Of a stretch of DNA of 15,270 nucleotides, positions 7,129 to 14,675 are shown piece by piece. Each line of letters starts with the position of its first letter. The first letter of the stretch is position 1. Below the pieces are notes generated by a model. That model saw only the letters and a program-made list of their open reading frames with translations. It ran no database searches and had not been told where the DNA came from. A program made the position numbers and the translations under genes. The DNA comes from Veillonella sp. (lineage in GTDB: Bacteria; Bacillota; Negativicutes; Veillonellales; Veillonellaceae), in contig JAIITD010000030.1 of the NCBI GenBank assembly GCA_022737715.1, positions 1 to 15,270 of the forward strand, given 5' to 3'.

Positions 7129-7641
7129 TTATCTATCCGGAGTCGCCAATGCTTCGATTGCGACACTACCACCACGGACAACTTCGATGCGATTAACGAA
7201 CATGTCCTTAAACAAGGCAATCATATCATTGTTCTTAGACACTGTTTTTACGCATTGCACAAGTACGGATTTTCGATTGTAGTCGATGACCTTAAGGTCA
7301 AAGGTTTCTGCAATACGGAATATTTCTTGTTTGTCCGCTTCTTTACAGCTATTGACCTTGATGAATAATAATTCTTTTTTTGTAATAGGCATATCTGTAA
7401 AGTCGATAACCTTAATGACTTCCACACTGCGGTTAAGTTGTTTGATGATTTGTTCGTATGTCAAATCATCGCATGTGAGCTCGATAGTCATACGTGACAT
7501 GGTAGGGTCTTCTGTTTCACCTACTGTCAATGTATCAAGGTTATAGTTTTTACCAGCGAAGAGGCCTGAAATCTTGGCCAATACGCCGATTTGGTTTTCT
7601 ACATATGCTGAAATGCAGCGTTTTTCTAAATGTAATTCCAT
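7129..7641 (-). CDS. ilvN: Acetolactate synthase small (regulatory) subunit
   Basis: Regulatory subunit of acetohydroxyacid synthase, which starts valine, leucine and isoleucine synthesis and confers valine feedback inhibition. The 170-residue protein has an N-terminal ACT domain (about residues 5-75: ISAYVENQIGVLAKISGLFAGKNYNLDTLTV) followed by the conserved C-terminal domain (about 80-160). Its length is normal for the family (also called ilvH). AGGAGG lies four bases before the ATG. The gap to ilvB is 8 bases, indicating an operon. Confidence 0.96.
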   Translation of the reverse strand: MELHLEKRCISAYVENQIGVLAKISGLFAGKNYNLDTLTVGETEDPTMSRMTIELTCDDLTYEQIIKQLNRSVEVIKVIDFTDMPITKKELLFIKVNSCKEADKQEIFRIAETFDLKVIDYNRKSVLVQCVKTVSKNNDMIALFKDMFVNRIEVVRGGSVAIEALATPDR

Positions 7642-7649
7642 AGCCCCTC

Positions 7650-9377
7650 CTATTTTTTATCCTTTAATAACATGTCACTCAATGATTTACCGGCTGGTAC
7701 CATAGGCAATACATTTAACTCTGTTGGAACGATACATTCAATAAGTGTTGGACCTTTTTTGAAAGCATCAGCTTTTTTAAAGGCTGCATCTAATTCTTCA
7801 ACCTTTGTTACACGTATACCTTGAGCACCATAGGCTTCTGCTAATTTCACAAAGTCTGGTACGTATTCAAATTCATCGTTATCGATCATATCACGAGTGA
7901 CAATAGCGCTTTCATCCATTAACAAATTCGTACATGCATAGCGTTTATCGTAGAATAATTGTTGCCACTGACGTACATTGCCAAGATAGCCATTATTGAT
8001 AACAACCAAGGTGACAGGCAAATGGTAATGCATAGCTGTTGCAAATTCTTGGATATTCATTTGCACGCCCCCATCACCACAGATGGCAAATACATGTTTT
8101 GTAGGATTACCAAATTTAGCACCAATAGCAGCAGGGAAACCATAGCCCATCGTGCCTAAACCGCCGGATGTCAACAATTGGTGATTACCTTCAATTTCTA
8201 GAAATTGCGTAGTCCACAATTGGTTTTGACCTACATCGGTTGCCACCACGGGGCGGTCGTAATGATTATTAATGTAGTCGATAATATTTTGTGGCGTAAG
8301 GCCAACCTCACCAGCTTGTGTAACAGGGCGTTCTTCTTTTAGTTGTTGCAATTGAGTTGGCCAATCACCTAAATCATGAGGTTCAATATATTCTAACAAA
8401 GCTTCAATCGCTAGTTTTGCATCCGCCACGATTGGAATATCTACCTTAATATTTTTAGAGATAGAAGCAGCATCTACGTCAATATGTACAATTTTGCAGT
8501 TTTGTGCAAATGTACTCAATTTGCCAGTAATGCGGTCATTAAAGCGCGTACCAATGGAGATCATAACATCACAATCGGTAATGGCCACATTCGGTGCATA
8601 GCCACCGTGAATGCCTACATTGCCTAAGTACAATGGATGACATGAACTAATAGCCCCTTTCCCCATCAAGGTAGTGACTACAGGAATTCCCGTTTTATCT
8701 ACCAGCTGTGTCATCAATTCATTAGCACCACTGATGCTAATACCGCCACCTAATAAGAATAAAGGACGTTTAGCCTTAGCAATAACAGAGCAAGCTTTTT
8801 TTACCTGACCAATGTGAACTGTCGTGTTTGGCTTATAACCACGAATGTTAACTTCATCAGGATATACATCAGACCCCATCGCTTTTTGGATATTCTTAGG
8901 AATATCTACGACAACAGGACCCGGGCGGCCTGTACGAGCAATGTAAAAGGCTTCTTTCAAAATACGACCTAGATCTTTACGGTCACGAACCGTAACAGCA
9001 TACTTACTTACATTACGAACAATGCCGACCGTATCTACTTCTTGGAATGCGTCATTGCCCATCAATGCTAAATCTACTTGGCCGGTAATACACACCATAG
9101 GTACACTATCTGAGTAGGCTGTAGCAATACCAGTAACAAGATTTGTCGCACCTGGACCAGACGTAACCATGCAAACGCCAACCTTGCCAGTGCTGCGTGC
9201 ATAACCATCAGCAGCATGTGCTAATGCTTGCTCATGGCGAGGTAAGATTACTTTCACCTGATCTTGTTTATATAATTCATCCATTATATCGATGGTTGCT
9301 GCGCCAGGATAGTTGAATAAAATATCAACATTCTCCTCTTGCAATGCTTTCACCACGTATGCGGCACCTGAAATCAT
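7650..9377 (-). CDS. ilvB: Acetolactate synthase large (catalytic) subunit
   Basis: Thiamine-diphosphate enzyme that condenses pyruvate with pyruvate or 2-oxobutyrate. The 575-residue protein shows the catalytic glutamate in LPRHEQALAHAADGYAR (Glu49), the TSGPGATNL segment at 72-80, the central FAD-binding region, and the thiamine-diphosphate motif from GDGG (434-437) to NNGYLG (461-466). Three in-frame ATG codons lie at the 5' end. The one at 9377 is chosen because AGGAGG is six bases upstream, while the next ATG upstream abuts that site directly. The gene is followed 8 bases later by ilvN. Confidence 0.97.
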   Translation of the reverse strand: MISGAAYVVKALQEENVDILFNYPGAATIDIMDELYKQDQVKVILPRHEQALAHAADGYARSTGKVGVCMVTSGPGATNLVTGIATAYSDSVPMVCITGQVDLALMGNDAFQEVDTVGIVRNVSKYAVTVRDRKDLGRILKEAFYIARTGRPGPVVVDIPKNIQKAMGSDVYPDEVNIRGYKPNTTVHIGQVKKACSVIAKAKRPLFLLGGGISISGANELMTQLVDKTGIPVVTTLMGKGAISSCHPLYLGNVGIHGGYAPNVAITDCDVMISIGTRFNDRITGKLSTFAQNCKIVHIDVDAASISKNIKVDIPIVADAKLAIEALLEYIEPHDLGDWPTQLQQLKEERPVTQAGEVGLTPQNIIDYINNHYDRPVVATDVGQNQLWTTQFLEIEGNHQLLTSGGLGTMGYGFPAAIGAKFGNPTKHVFAICGDGGVQMNIQEFATAMHYHLPVTLVVINNGYLGNVRQWQQLFYDKRYACTNLLMDESAIVTRDMIDNDEFEYVPDFVKLAEAYGAQGIRVTKVEELDAAFKKADAFKKGPTLIECIVPTELNVLPMVPAGKSLSDMLLKDKK

Positions 9378-9549
9378 AGCCATCCTCCTATATATCAACC
9401 TACAAATGCTAGTAGATTATATCTAAAAAATTGAATATTGTTATTATTTATGATATACTTTTTAATATATCACATCTTAGTTGATGTGAGTATGAAATAA
9501 CTCAATAAATCACTAAATTTAGTCGTATTTTCTGAAAGGACTGAATACT
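9378..9549. promoter_or_regulatory. Divergent control region between ilvB and the thioredoxin-fold gene
   Basis: This 172-base AT-rich region serves both directions. For the plus-strand gene, TTGAAT (9431-9436), a 17-base spacer and TATACT (9454-9459) make a good promoter with a start near 9466. Immediately after it lies a 7-bp inverted repeat, TCACATC/GATGTGA (9470-9476, 9483-9489), and further on the perfect palindrome ACTAAATTTAGT (9512-9523). For ilvB a TATAAT at 9421-9416 is the best -10, with only a weak -35. No T-box or leader-peptide attenuator is visible ahead of ilvB. Confidence 0.5.
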
Positions 9550-9828
9550 ATGAAAGAAATTCTAGGTTTCCACTTAAACGGTTGCCCTTATTGCCATAAC
9601 GCATTCCGTGCAATCGAAGAATTGCAAGCAGAAAATCCTGCATATAAAAATATCAAAATCGACTGGGTTGAGGATCAAGATGCTCACGAATTATTCAAAA
9701 CGCATCCATATGAATACTACCCTAACCTTTGGTTCGGTACTGATAAACAATACGAAGCACAACCTGGTGAAAGCTATGACCAAACTAAGGCATACATCAA
9801 GGCTGTATTCGATAAAGCGCTTGCATAA
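9550..9828 (+). CDS. Glutaredoxin/thioredoxin-fold protein with CPYC motif
   Basis: A 92-residue single-domain protein whose N-terminal strand is followed by GCPYCHNAFRAIEEL, placing a CPYC dithiol (Cys12, Cys15) at the start of the first helix as in glutaredoxins and NrdH-like redoxins. It probably reduces disulfides in the cytoplasm. The partner is unknown, and the canonical cis-proline TVP motif and GG are not obvious: the equivalent region reads YYPNLWFG. AAAGGA precedes the ATG by nine bases. It has its own promoter and terminator and is monocistronic. Confidence 0.82.
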   Translation: MKEILGFHLNGCPYCHNAFRAIEELQAENPAYKNIKIDWVEDQDAHELFKTHPYEYYPNLWFGTDKQYEAQPGESYDQTKAYIKAVFDKALA

Positions 9829-9844
9829 AACTATATAACCAATA

Positions 9845-9888
9845 AAAATGCACCTCTAACATACCATCTAATGTTAGGGGTGCATTTT
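9845..9888 (+). terminator. Intrinsic terminator after the thioredoxin-fold gene, possibly bidirectional
   Basis: An 18-base stem (9845-9862 and 9871-9888) with an 8-base loop ends in TTTT. One position is a T-G wobble on the plus strand and an A/C mismatch on the minus strand, so it is a better terminator for the plus-strand gene. The A-run at the other end could also let it stop the converging folT operon, whose last gene ends at 9911. Confidence 0.85.
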
Positions 9889-9910
9889 AGTATAATAAAA
9901 GGTTATAGGG

Positions 9911-10411
9911 TTATAGCTTTTTGGGTACTATAAATTTACTGATTGCCTTATACACAATTAAAATCAATGCAATCTCTAAGGGGAAACAAATAATATTTTT
10001 AATAAGACGTCCAACAAATATAGCGGATACAGCTTTATTATAAAATATTGTCAGCCACAGTGTATTCAATAGCAAATGTATGCATACTGTCACAATCGCT
10101 TCTGGTAAAAGTAATCGTTTAAATGTAACATTACGACCATGTAAAAAATGTCCATACACATAGCCTACAAGAAATTCAGATACGATAAAGCCGGGAAAGA
10201 ATACGCCTTGTCCAAATAGAGCCATGCCTATAAAGCAGGCAATAGCAGCCATTATACCAGCTGCCATCGGCCCATAAAGAATGGCAAATATAGCGGTTGA
10301 TAGAAATCCAAAAGTGATATGTATAAAGGTAGTGTGAATAGCAAATATATAAGATAGTAAAACCGTCAACGCTACAAATATTCCCGTTCTTACAATCATA
10401 TCAGTTTTCAT
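9911..10411 (-). CDS. folT: ECF transporter S component, folate family (FolT-like)
   Basis: A 166-residue integral membrane protein with about six hydrophobic segments, the substrate-binding subunit of an energy-coupling-factor vitamin transporter. Segments such as ITFGFLSTAIFAILYGPMAA, FFPGFIVSEFLVGYVYG and LLNTLWLTIFY...RLIKNI resemble the folate-type S components. The shared ATPase and EcfT units are not in the window, as expected for group II ECF systems. The ATG overlaps the end of the YgbA_NO gene by 11 bases. Exact vitamin specificity is inferred from family resemblance. Confidence 0.85.
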   Translation of the reverse strand: MKTDMIVRTGIFVALTVLLSYIFAIHTTFIHITFGFLSTAIFAILYGPMAAGIMAAIACFIGMALFGQGVFFPGFIVSEFLVGYVYGHFLHGRNVTFKRLLLPEAIVTVCIHLLLNTLWLTIFYNKAVSAIFVGRLIKNIICFPLEIALILIVYKAISKFIVPKKL

Positions 10412-10748
10412 GAGATATATGGCTCCTTTTTCTATCCTTCCACTCTAAATACATATGACGAACAACCTGAATTGGAGAGTGTAGTAACATCCGCGGGCCA
10501 CCGTAGCGCATGATTTCACGGATTTTTCCTCGGTACGTCGGCGCATAACAATGTGTTTTACATACGCTACAAAACGTCTTATGCTCCATATGTGGGCATA
10601 CATCGATGCGATGCTGTGCATACTGCCATACCTCTTCACAATCTTCGCATAGTTGGCCCTTTGGCGTATGATGTTTATCATGACAATAGATGCCAATGAT
10701 TTGACGCATCGTTTTGAGTTCTAATTGACGCTTTTCTTCTACTGTCAT
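10401..10748 (-). CDS. YgbA_NO family protein (nitrous oxide-stimulated promoter family)
   Basis: A cysteine-rich protein of 115 residues with seven cysteines (22, 34, 37, 51, 60, 63, 67) and several histidines, arranged as YCHDKH, LCEDCEEVWQYA, DVCPHME, TFCSVCKTHCY, followed by YRGKIREIMRYGGPRMLLHSPI. This pattern matches the YgbA_NO family, whose name comes from a regulated promoter in enterobacteria. The biochemical function is not established to my knowledge. The residues suggest metal or cluster binding (inference). AGGAGG is four bases before the ATG. It starts 8 bases after the methyltransferase stop and overlaps folT by 11 bases, so the three are one operon. Confidence 0.85.
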   Translation of the reverse strand: MTVEEKRQLELKTMRQIIGIYCHDKHHTPKGQLCEDCEEVWQYAQHRIDVCPHMEHKTFCSVCKTHCYAPTYRGKIREIMRYGGPRMLLHSPIQVVRHMYLEWKDRKRSHISHEN

Positions 10749-10756
10749 AATGCCTC

Positions 10757-11575
10757 CTATTTAACCGACCAAGATACCCATGCAACCGTATCCACTGTCT
10801 TATTATGAATTTTACCATCAATAGCACGCGGTTCAATGAGTTGTCTAATTTCTCGCTTCATATCTTCCATGGTGCCCCACTCATTATTGTGGAGACGCAT
10901 CGTGAAATAATCTACCGCTTTATCAAGGCTCATAACCTCTGTTTCGGGTACAGTTTTATACGTAACTTTCACATTATGACCTATCTCATGAATGGCATCT
11001 AAATATGCTTTCATCTTACCAGCCCACGGAAATGAATCTCGTCCGAAGAAATGTTCTGACAACATATCTACCGTTTCATCCATACGTTCACTAAACGCAA
11101 TCCATAGACATGTATCATGGCTTGCATTATGCATGGCACGTATATTTTCTATATCAAACATGATAGGACAAAAAATACTATATGCCAAATCAAACGTTTT
11201 ATTCCATCCTAATTTCTGCCTAGTTTCTTCAGACCATGGTGCAATATATAGGCTTACATCAAGGCCTTCTGTATCTGCCAGTTGTTTAGCGCCGTGAATC
11301 ATACCATCAGATAAATCAATGCCCGTAGTTTTATAGCCTTCTCTAGCTAATCCAAGTGCGTAATCGCCGACACCACAACCAATATCGAGAGCACTGCCAC
11401 CAGCTGCAGGCAATAGATGTTCATCCTTTAAAAATGCGAGAAAATCTGTTACCTGCGCCTTGCGATCTGCTCGATTATGTAGTTCTACGAAAAATTTAGA
11501 CCGATTATTCCAAGCCTCTTGTTCATCACGCCAATCATGGAGATCAACGGATACTTCTTGTATTGTATTATTCAT
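10757..11575 (-). CDS. Class I SAM-dependent methyltransferase
   Basis: A 272-residue soluble protein with a Rossmann methyltransferase core. Motif I is ALDIGCGVG at 62-70, the acidic residue that binds the SAM ribose is Asp87 in GIDLSDGMI, and the post-motif strand is FDLAYSIFCPIM at about 128-139. The C-terminal 100 residues are helical and probably form the substrate lid. The methyl acceptor is unknown. It is the first gene of an operon with the YgbA_NO and FolT-like genes. GAGG lies about eight bases before the ATG. Confidence 0.88.
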   Translation of the reverse strand: MNNTIQEVSVDLHDWRDEQEAWNNRSKFFVELHNRADRKAQVTDFLAFLKDEHLLPAAGGSALDIGCGVGDYALGLAREGYKTTGIDLSDGMIHGAKQLADTEGLDVSLYIAPWSEETRQKLGWNKTFDLAYSIFCPIMFDIENIRAMHNASHDTCLWIAFSERMDETVDMLSEHFFGRDSFPWAGKMKAYLDAIHEIGHNVKVTYKTVPETEVMSLDKAVDYFTMRLHNNEWGTMEDMKREIRQLIEPRAIDGKIHNKTVDTVAWVSWSVK

Positions 11576-11626
11576 GTTATATCCTCTAATACGATAATAT
11601 ATGTAATGTAAATATAGTTAACACCA

Positions 11627-11680
11627 TATCCATATAAACCCATTGTTCCAAATGGGCAGTTCAGATTTTGTATATGGATA
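11627..11680 (-). promoter_or_regulatory. Nested hairpin in the leader of the methyltransferase-ygbA-folT operon
   Basis: A 10-bp outer stem (11627-11636 with 11671-11680) encloses a 6-bp inner stem CCCATT/AATGGG (11639-11644 with 11651-11656). It sits about 50 bases upstream of the methyltransferase start in the 202-base gap to the next gene. The remaining gap is AT-rich with no convincing promoter hexamers. The fold does not match the THF or preQ1 riboswitch patterns I can recall. A regulatory role is inference. Confidence 0.4.
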
Positions 11681-11777
11681 CTACATTTTTATTGTATATT
11701 ATTCTCAATAATTTTTGTGTTACTATAGTCACATTTACATATTTTATCCAGAGTATTTAATATTATGACCTATACAG

Positions 11778-12782
11778 TTACATGGTATCGGATAAAACAT
11801 ATCGTATAGAACGGCCCTTACCAATCTGTTTGAGACGCCCTTTTTCTACTAATCGCCGCAACACTCTACCACTCGTAGCCTGTGCTACTTGTAATTCTAT
11901 ATCAACATCACTCCGCTTAATGCTGCCACAATCACGAACTAAATTAATAATTTGCTCTTCTTGTTTATAGCTAATTTTAGGTACATTATGTTCAGATAAC
12001 GGCTCCTCAACATTGCAATTTGGTAATATTAATTTAAATGCATTAGTAGTCACAATAATTTGAGGTTTAACCGTTTTATTTTTATAGGCATCCATAATTT
12101 TTTGTAAGCCTGTCCCATAGGCTTCAATTAATTCTAAACGATAAAATACATTAGCTAATTTGGGATTCCGGCACAATGAAAATCCATCTAGTAAAATATC
12201 GTCTAAACTGGTTCTAGGTGGCAAACCGCCAAGCGATGTAAACTCAATACGATTATCATATATGCCTATGGTTGGACTAGCCATATATGAATAATCTCTA
12301 TGAACTAACATATTTAATAATGCTTCACGAATAGCAATCTGAGGATAATCTCGTTTATCCTTTCTATGGAGACCTTCAATTGTGGCTTTAACAGCATTTC
12401 GATTATCTATATACTCATAGGCCTCATATAATTGATCTAATAAGGCTCCTTTAATTTCACGCCTATCTCTGAAAATATATCCATCTGTTCCTTGAAATAC
12501 TGCAATTTTCAATTCATGAGGGCATTGATCAGACAATAATAATCCCAAATTTGTATAAATATCATCAAATTCAGTAATTCCTAAAGTTCTTTTTTGAGGC
12601 TCATTAAAAGCTATTGATTTACAATCAAATTCACGTTTCAACCGTTTAAATGTTAACTTTTGTTGTAAGGATCTGGCACTTTCATAACTGTTTATATAAG
12701 TATTGGCAAAGGCGATGATTTCTTTTCGAATATCCTCTGTATATTCTCTTTTCAACTCTATTATTTCCGATTCTTTATACAT
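11778..12782 (-). CDS. AlbA_2 (Schlafen-type) / HATPase_c_4 regulator with an internal deletion in the AlbA_2 domain
   Basis: Full-length relatives have an N-terminal AlbA_2 domain of about 120 residues, a linker, a RecG-related ATPase-like domain and a C-terminal winged helix. Here residues 1-28 (ESEIIELKREYTEDIRKEIIAFANT) match the start of AlbA_2. The chain then jumps directly to YESARSLQQKLTF, which in relatives lies after the domain, so roughly 90-100 residues including the GGxxYIG core are missing. The ATPase-like region is intact (REALLNMLVHRDYS at 152-165, EFTSLGGLPP at 180-189, LIEAYGTGLQKI at 218-229), as is a winged helix at about 272-330. The frame is open across the junction (about 12690-12700). 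AAAGGAGG lies five bases before the ATG, preceded by a 5-base tandem repeat. Confidence 0.82.
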   Translation of the reverse strand: MYKESEIIELKREYTEDIRKEIIAFANTYINSYESARSLQQKLTFKRLKREFDCKSIAFNEPQKRTLGITEFDDIYTNLGLLLSDQCPHELKIAVFQGTDGYIFRDRREIKGALLDQLYEAYEYIDNRNAVKATIEGLHRKDKRDYPQIAIREALLNMLVHRDYSYMASPTIGIYDNRIEFTSLGGLPPRTSLDDILLDGFSLCRNPKLANVFYRLELIEAYGTGLQKIMDAYKNKTVKPQIIVTTNAFKLILPNCNVEEPLSEHNVPKISYKQEEQIINLVRDCGSIKRSDVDIELQVAQATSGRVLRRLVEKGRLKQIGKGRSIRYVLSDTM

Positions 12783-12795
12783 ATAAACCTCCTTT

Positions 12796-12835
12796 CTAAT
12801 CTAATCTAATCTAATCTAATCTAATCTAATCTAAT
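12796..12835. repeat. Pentanucleotide tandem repeat (CTAAT)8 in the 5' leader of the AlbA_2-type gene
   Basis: Eight perfect copies of CTAAT on the plus strand, read as ATTAG in the gene's direction, end 3 bases before the AAAGGAGG ribosome binding site. The predicted transcript begins in or next to the outermost copy, so the repeat makes up nearly the whole 5' untranslated region. Perfect short tandem repeats change copy number by slipped-strand mispairing, and in this position that would alter the leader rather than the reading frame. Confidence 0.95.
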
Positions 12836-12838
12836 CAC

Positions 12839-12867
12839 ATTGTACTATTTCAATGATTAGAAAACAA
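12839..12867 (-). promoter_or_regulatory. Promoter of the AlbA_2-type gene
   Basis: On the minus strand TTGTTT (12867-12862), a 17-base spacer and TACAAT (12844-12839) form a reasonable sigma-70-type promoter. Start of transcription would be near 12832, inside the last copy of the pentanucleotide repeat. Confidence 0.6.
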
Positions 12868-12895
12868 TATATTTCATTATTTTCCAATAATCATT

Positions 12896-12945
12896 AAAAG
12901 GGGCTATACCCACATGCAATATATTTGCATAAGGTATAGCCCCTT
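12896..12945 (-). terminator. Intrinsic terminator of the LemA gene
   Basis: A perfect 13-bp stem (12898-12910 with 12933-12945, AAGGGGCTATACC and complement) ends in TTTT on the minus strand. Its loop holds a second perfect 6-bp stem, ATGCAA/TTGCAT. It follows the lemA stop codon by about 14 bases and separates it from the promoter of the AlbA_2-type gene. Confidence 0.85.
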
Positions 12946-12958
12946 ATAGTTAGATAAA

Positions 12959-13678
12959 TTATTTTTTATCGTCTTCCTTAGTTTCTTCTGTATCTACAGA
13001 TTTACCAAGCTCATTTTGTTTTAAAACTTGTTGTTCTAATTCTTCTACACTAGTTGGTTGTTCAGATTGTTCAGGTTTATCATGAGGTTTAAATTCAGCA
13101 GGTTTCTTATCGAATGTCTCTCTAAGTTTATCAGTCCCTTCTTTGGCTAAGTTTTTGATAGCCTCAGGGTCTGCACCACTGAATGCTGCAAGAGCTTCTT
13201 CGTTCTTAGGATCAAAGAATGGCGCTTGTTTAAAGCCCAACATAGCTGCTACGAATACCATTGGAATTTGCGCAATAGCACTGTTGTATTCTTTAACTTG
13301 GAAATTATAAATTTCACGTTTATTAGAAATGAATGTTTCGTTCGCACTAATCGCTTCCAAGAATTTACCATATTGAGAATCTGCTTTCAATTCTGGAAAT
13401 TGATTAGCTAATGCCGTAATATTTTGTACCGCCTTAGCCGTTGCACGTGCCATTTCCAAGAAATTATCAGACACCTTTAATTGAATAGATTTCTCATAGT
13501 CACCATATTCATCAACTAAACCAGAATATTGATTGATAATAGCTACCTTTTTCTCATAGGCTACGATAATATTAGCGCGAGCTTCTTTAATCTCTACAGT
13601 TAATTTTTGCAATGTATTATATTGCTTAATAAAGAAAATCACCAATGCTAATATCAGCAGAAATATTAATGAACTCAT
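12959..13678 (-). CDS. LemA family protein with an extended charged C-terminal tail
   Basis: A membrane-anchored protein of 239 residues. Residues 3-17 are a hydrophobic N-terminal helix. The LemA helical bundle follows (EIKEARANIIVAYEKKVAIINQYSGLVDEYGDYEK, then the MARATAKAVQNITALANQFPELKADSQY and NKREIYNFQVKEYNSAIAQIPMVFVAAMLGFKQAPFF segments typical of the family). After about residue 185 comes a low-complexity tail rich in K, E, P, D and Q, which makes this longer than the usual 180-200 residue LemA. The function of the family is poorly defined. The ATG at 13678 follows GGAGAGAG; an upstream in-frame start at 13720 lacks such a site. Confidence 0.9.
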   Translation of the reverse strand: MSSLIFLLILALVIFFIKQYNTLQKLTVEIKEARANIIVAYEKKVAIINQYSGLVDEYGDYEKSIQLKVSDNFLEMARATAKAVQNITALANQFPELKADSQYGKFLEAISANETFISNKREIYNFQVKEYNSAIAQIPMVFVAAMLGFKQAPFFDPKNEEALAAFSGADPEAIKNLAKEGTDKLRETFDKKPAEFKPHDKPEQSEQPTSVEELEQQVLKQNELGKSVDTEETKEDDKK

Positions 13679-13752
13679 ATAATTCTCTCTCCATTTCTGT
13701 AATACTATAATGTAAACCAAACTAACATGAACAACATGAATAATTTGGTAAC

Positions 13753-13761
13753 ATTATACCA
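13753..13761 (-). promoter_or_regulatory. Extended -10 promoter of the LemA gene
   Basis: TGGTATAAT on the minus strand is an extended -10 element (TGnTATAAT). It lies about 75 bases before the lemA start. No good -35 is seen, as is common with extended -10 promoters. An inverted repeat CATATCA/TGATATG (13760-13766, 13777-13783) lies directly upstream, and the perfect palindrome ATGAAATTTCAT is at 13781-13792. Confidence 0.5.
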
Positions 13762-13820
13762 TATCAAATATATAACTGATATGAAATTTCATTCATGAAG
13801 TACAAACTATAGAATACATT

Positions 13821-14675
13821 TTATGAACCTGTCATAAGTCGATATACTGAAGTTCCGCCATCCGTTTCAATATATTCTAAGCCCTCTAAAAATTCATTAT
13901 TTCCTAGATCTTTATAGGCAAGTTGATTGTGAATCTTCCTTAATAACTCTACATTGGTAAAGTATTTCCCATTATCTGCAGTTAGATACGCTTTAATGTC
14001 TGTTTGAAACACTCCATCGATACGACATTCTTCGTCTAAATTACTCATATCTAGAACCGTTTCATTGCTTCGAAGCTGCTCAACCCCCGTAATAAAAGCT
14101 TCATAAACGATGCATACCTTACGACTATTAATAGCTATGCCATTAGGATTCCAATTTGCTTTATTATCCTCTATATAATTGATGATATCCAAGGTGAAAG
14201 CATCATTACTCATATATTCTTGATTAGAAAACTCCCAATACACTGATGTCAGTACATCATCAGTACTAGAAGCAGCCGCTAATTTCTTTTCTACTAATTT
14301 TTTAGTTTCTCTTTTGAGCAAAGGCTTTTTAATAATGTAGAACACCGCTATTGTAGGTATCAACATAGCCGCTAATACTGGCAACATACGGGGCAAACTA
14401 GCCATCGTACCACCTGCCCGACCTGCTTGGGAATGAGCAGTACTTAGATTTTGATTTGTTGTATCCGCCGTATTTGTCACATAATCTAGTAGCCATGGAC
14501 ATTCAAACATACTAGCTATAATAGCAATCAGTATTAAAGTAGCTATGGTAACACAGATAACAAATAATTGTTTGGCAACCTTATTACAAACGATTTCCTT
14601 CTCAGCCAATGATAATACATCCATTTCAGATATACCTTTACTCCATTTAGTAGCACGTTCATGTATGTCCACCAT
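13821..14675 (-). CDS. Membrane protein of unknown function, two transmembrane segments
   Basis: I do not recognise this 284-residue protein. It has a charged N-terminus, a hydrophobic segment at about 37-57, a loop of about 35 polar residues rich in T, N, S and G, a second hydrophobic segment at about 96-116, and then a basic stretch leading into a soluble C-terminal domain of about 160 residues. Both termini are therefore on the same side, probably cytoplasmic. The ATG at 14675 has AGGAG four bases upstream. The open frame extends to a GTG at 14741 that has no ribosome binding site. It is 142 bases upstream of lemA in the same direction. A functional link with LemA is only suggested by position. 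Confidence 0.75.
   Translation of the reverse strand: MVDIHERATKWSKGISEMDVLSLAEKEIVCNKVAKQLFVICVTIATLILIAIIASMFECPWLLDYVTNTADTTNQNLSTAHSQAGRAGGTMASLPRMLPVLAAMLIPTIAVFYIIKKPLLKRETKKLVEKKLAAASSTDDVLTSVYWEFSNQEYMSNDAFTLDIINYIEDNKANWNPNGIAINSRKVCIVYEAFITGVEQLRSNETVLDMSNLDEECRIDGVFQTDIKAYLTADNGKYFTNVELLRKIHNQLAYKDLGNNEFLEGLEYIETDGGTSVYRLMTGS

Noticed and set aside
6993..7220. 75-codon minus-strand open frame spanning the inverted-repeat element
   Set aside because: It overlaps the end of ilvN in another frame, has no ribosome binding site, and more than half of it is the palindromic element. It is most likely a by-product of that repeat.
9378..9549. T-box or leader-peptide attenuator before ilvB
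   Set aside because: The leader is under about 50 bases from the best -10 to the start codon, has no long terminator/antiterminator pair and no T-box sequence.
11576..11777. Known folate (THF) or preQ1 riboswitch ahead of the folT operon
   Set aside because: The stems and loops do not carry the conserved bases of these classes as I know them. Recorded only as an unassigned hairpin.
12796..12835. Tandem repeat as a CRISPR-like array
   Set aside because: The unit is 5 bases with no spacers and there are no cas genes. It is a simple-sequence repeat.
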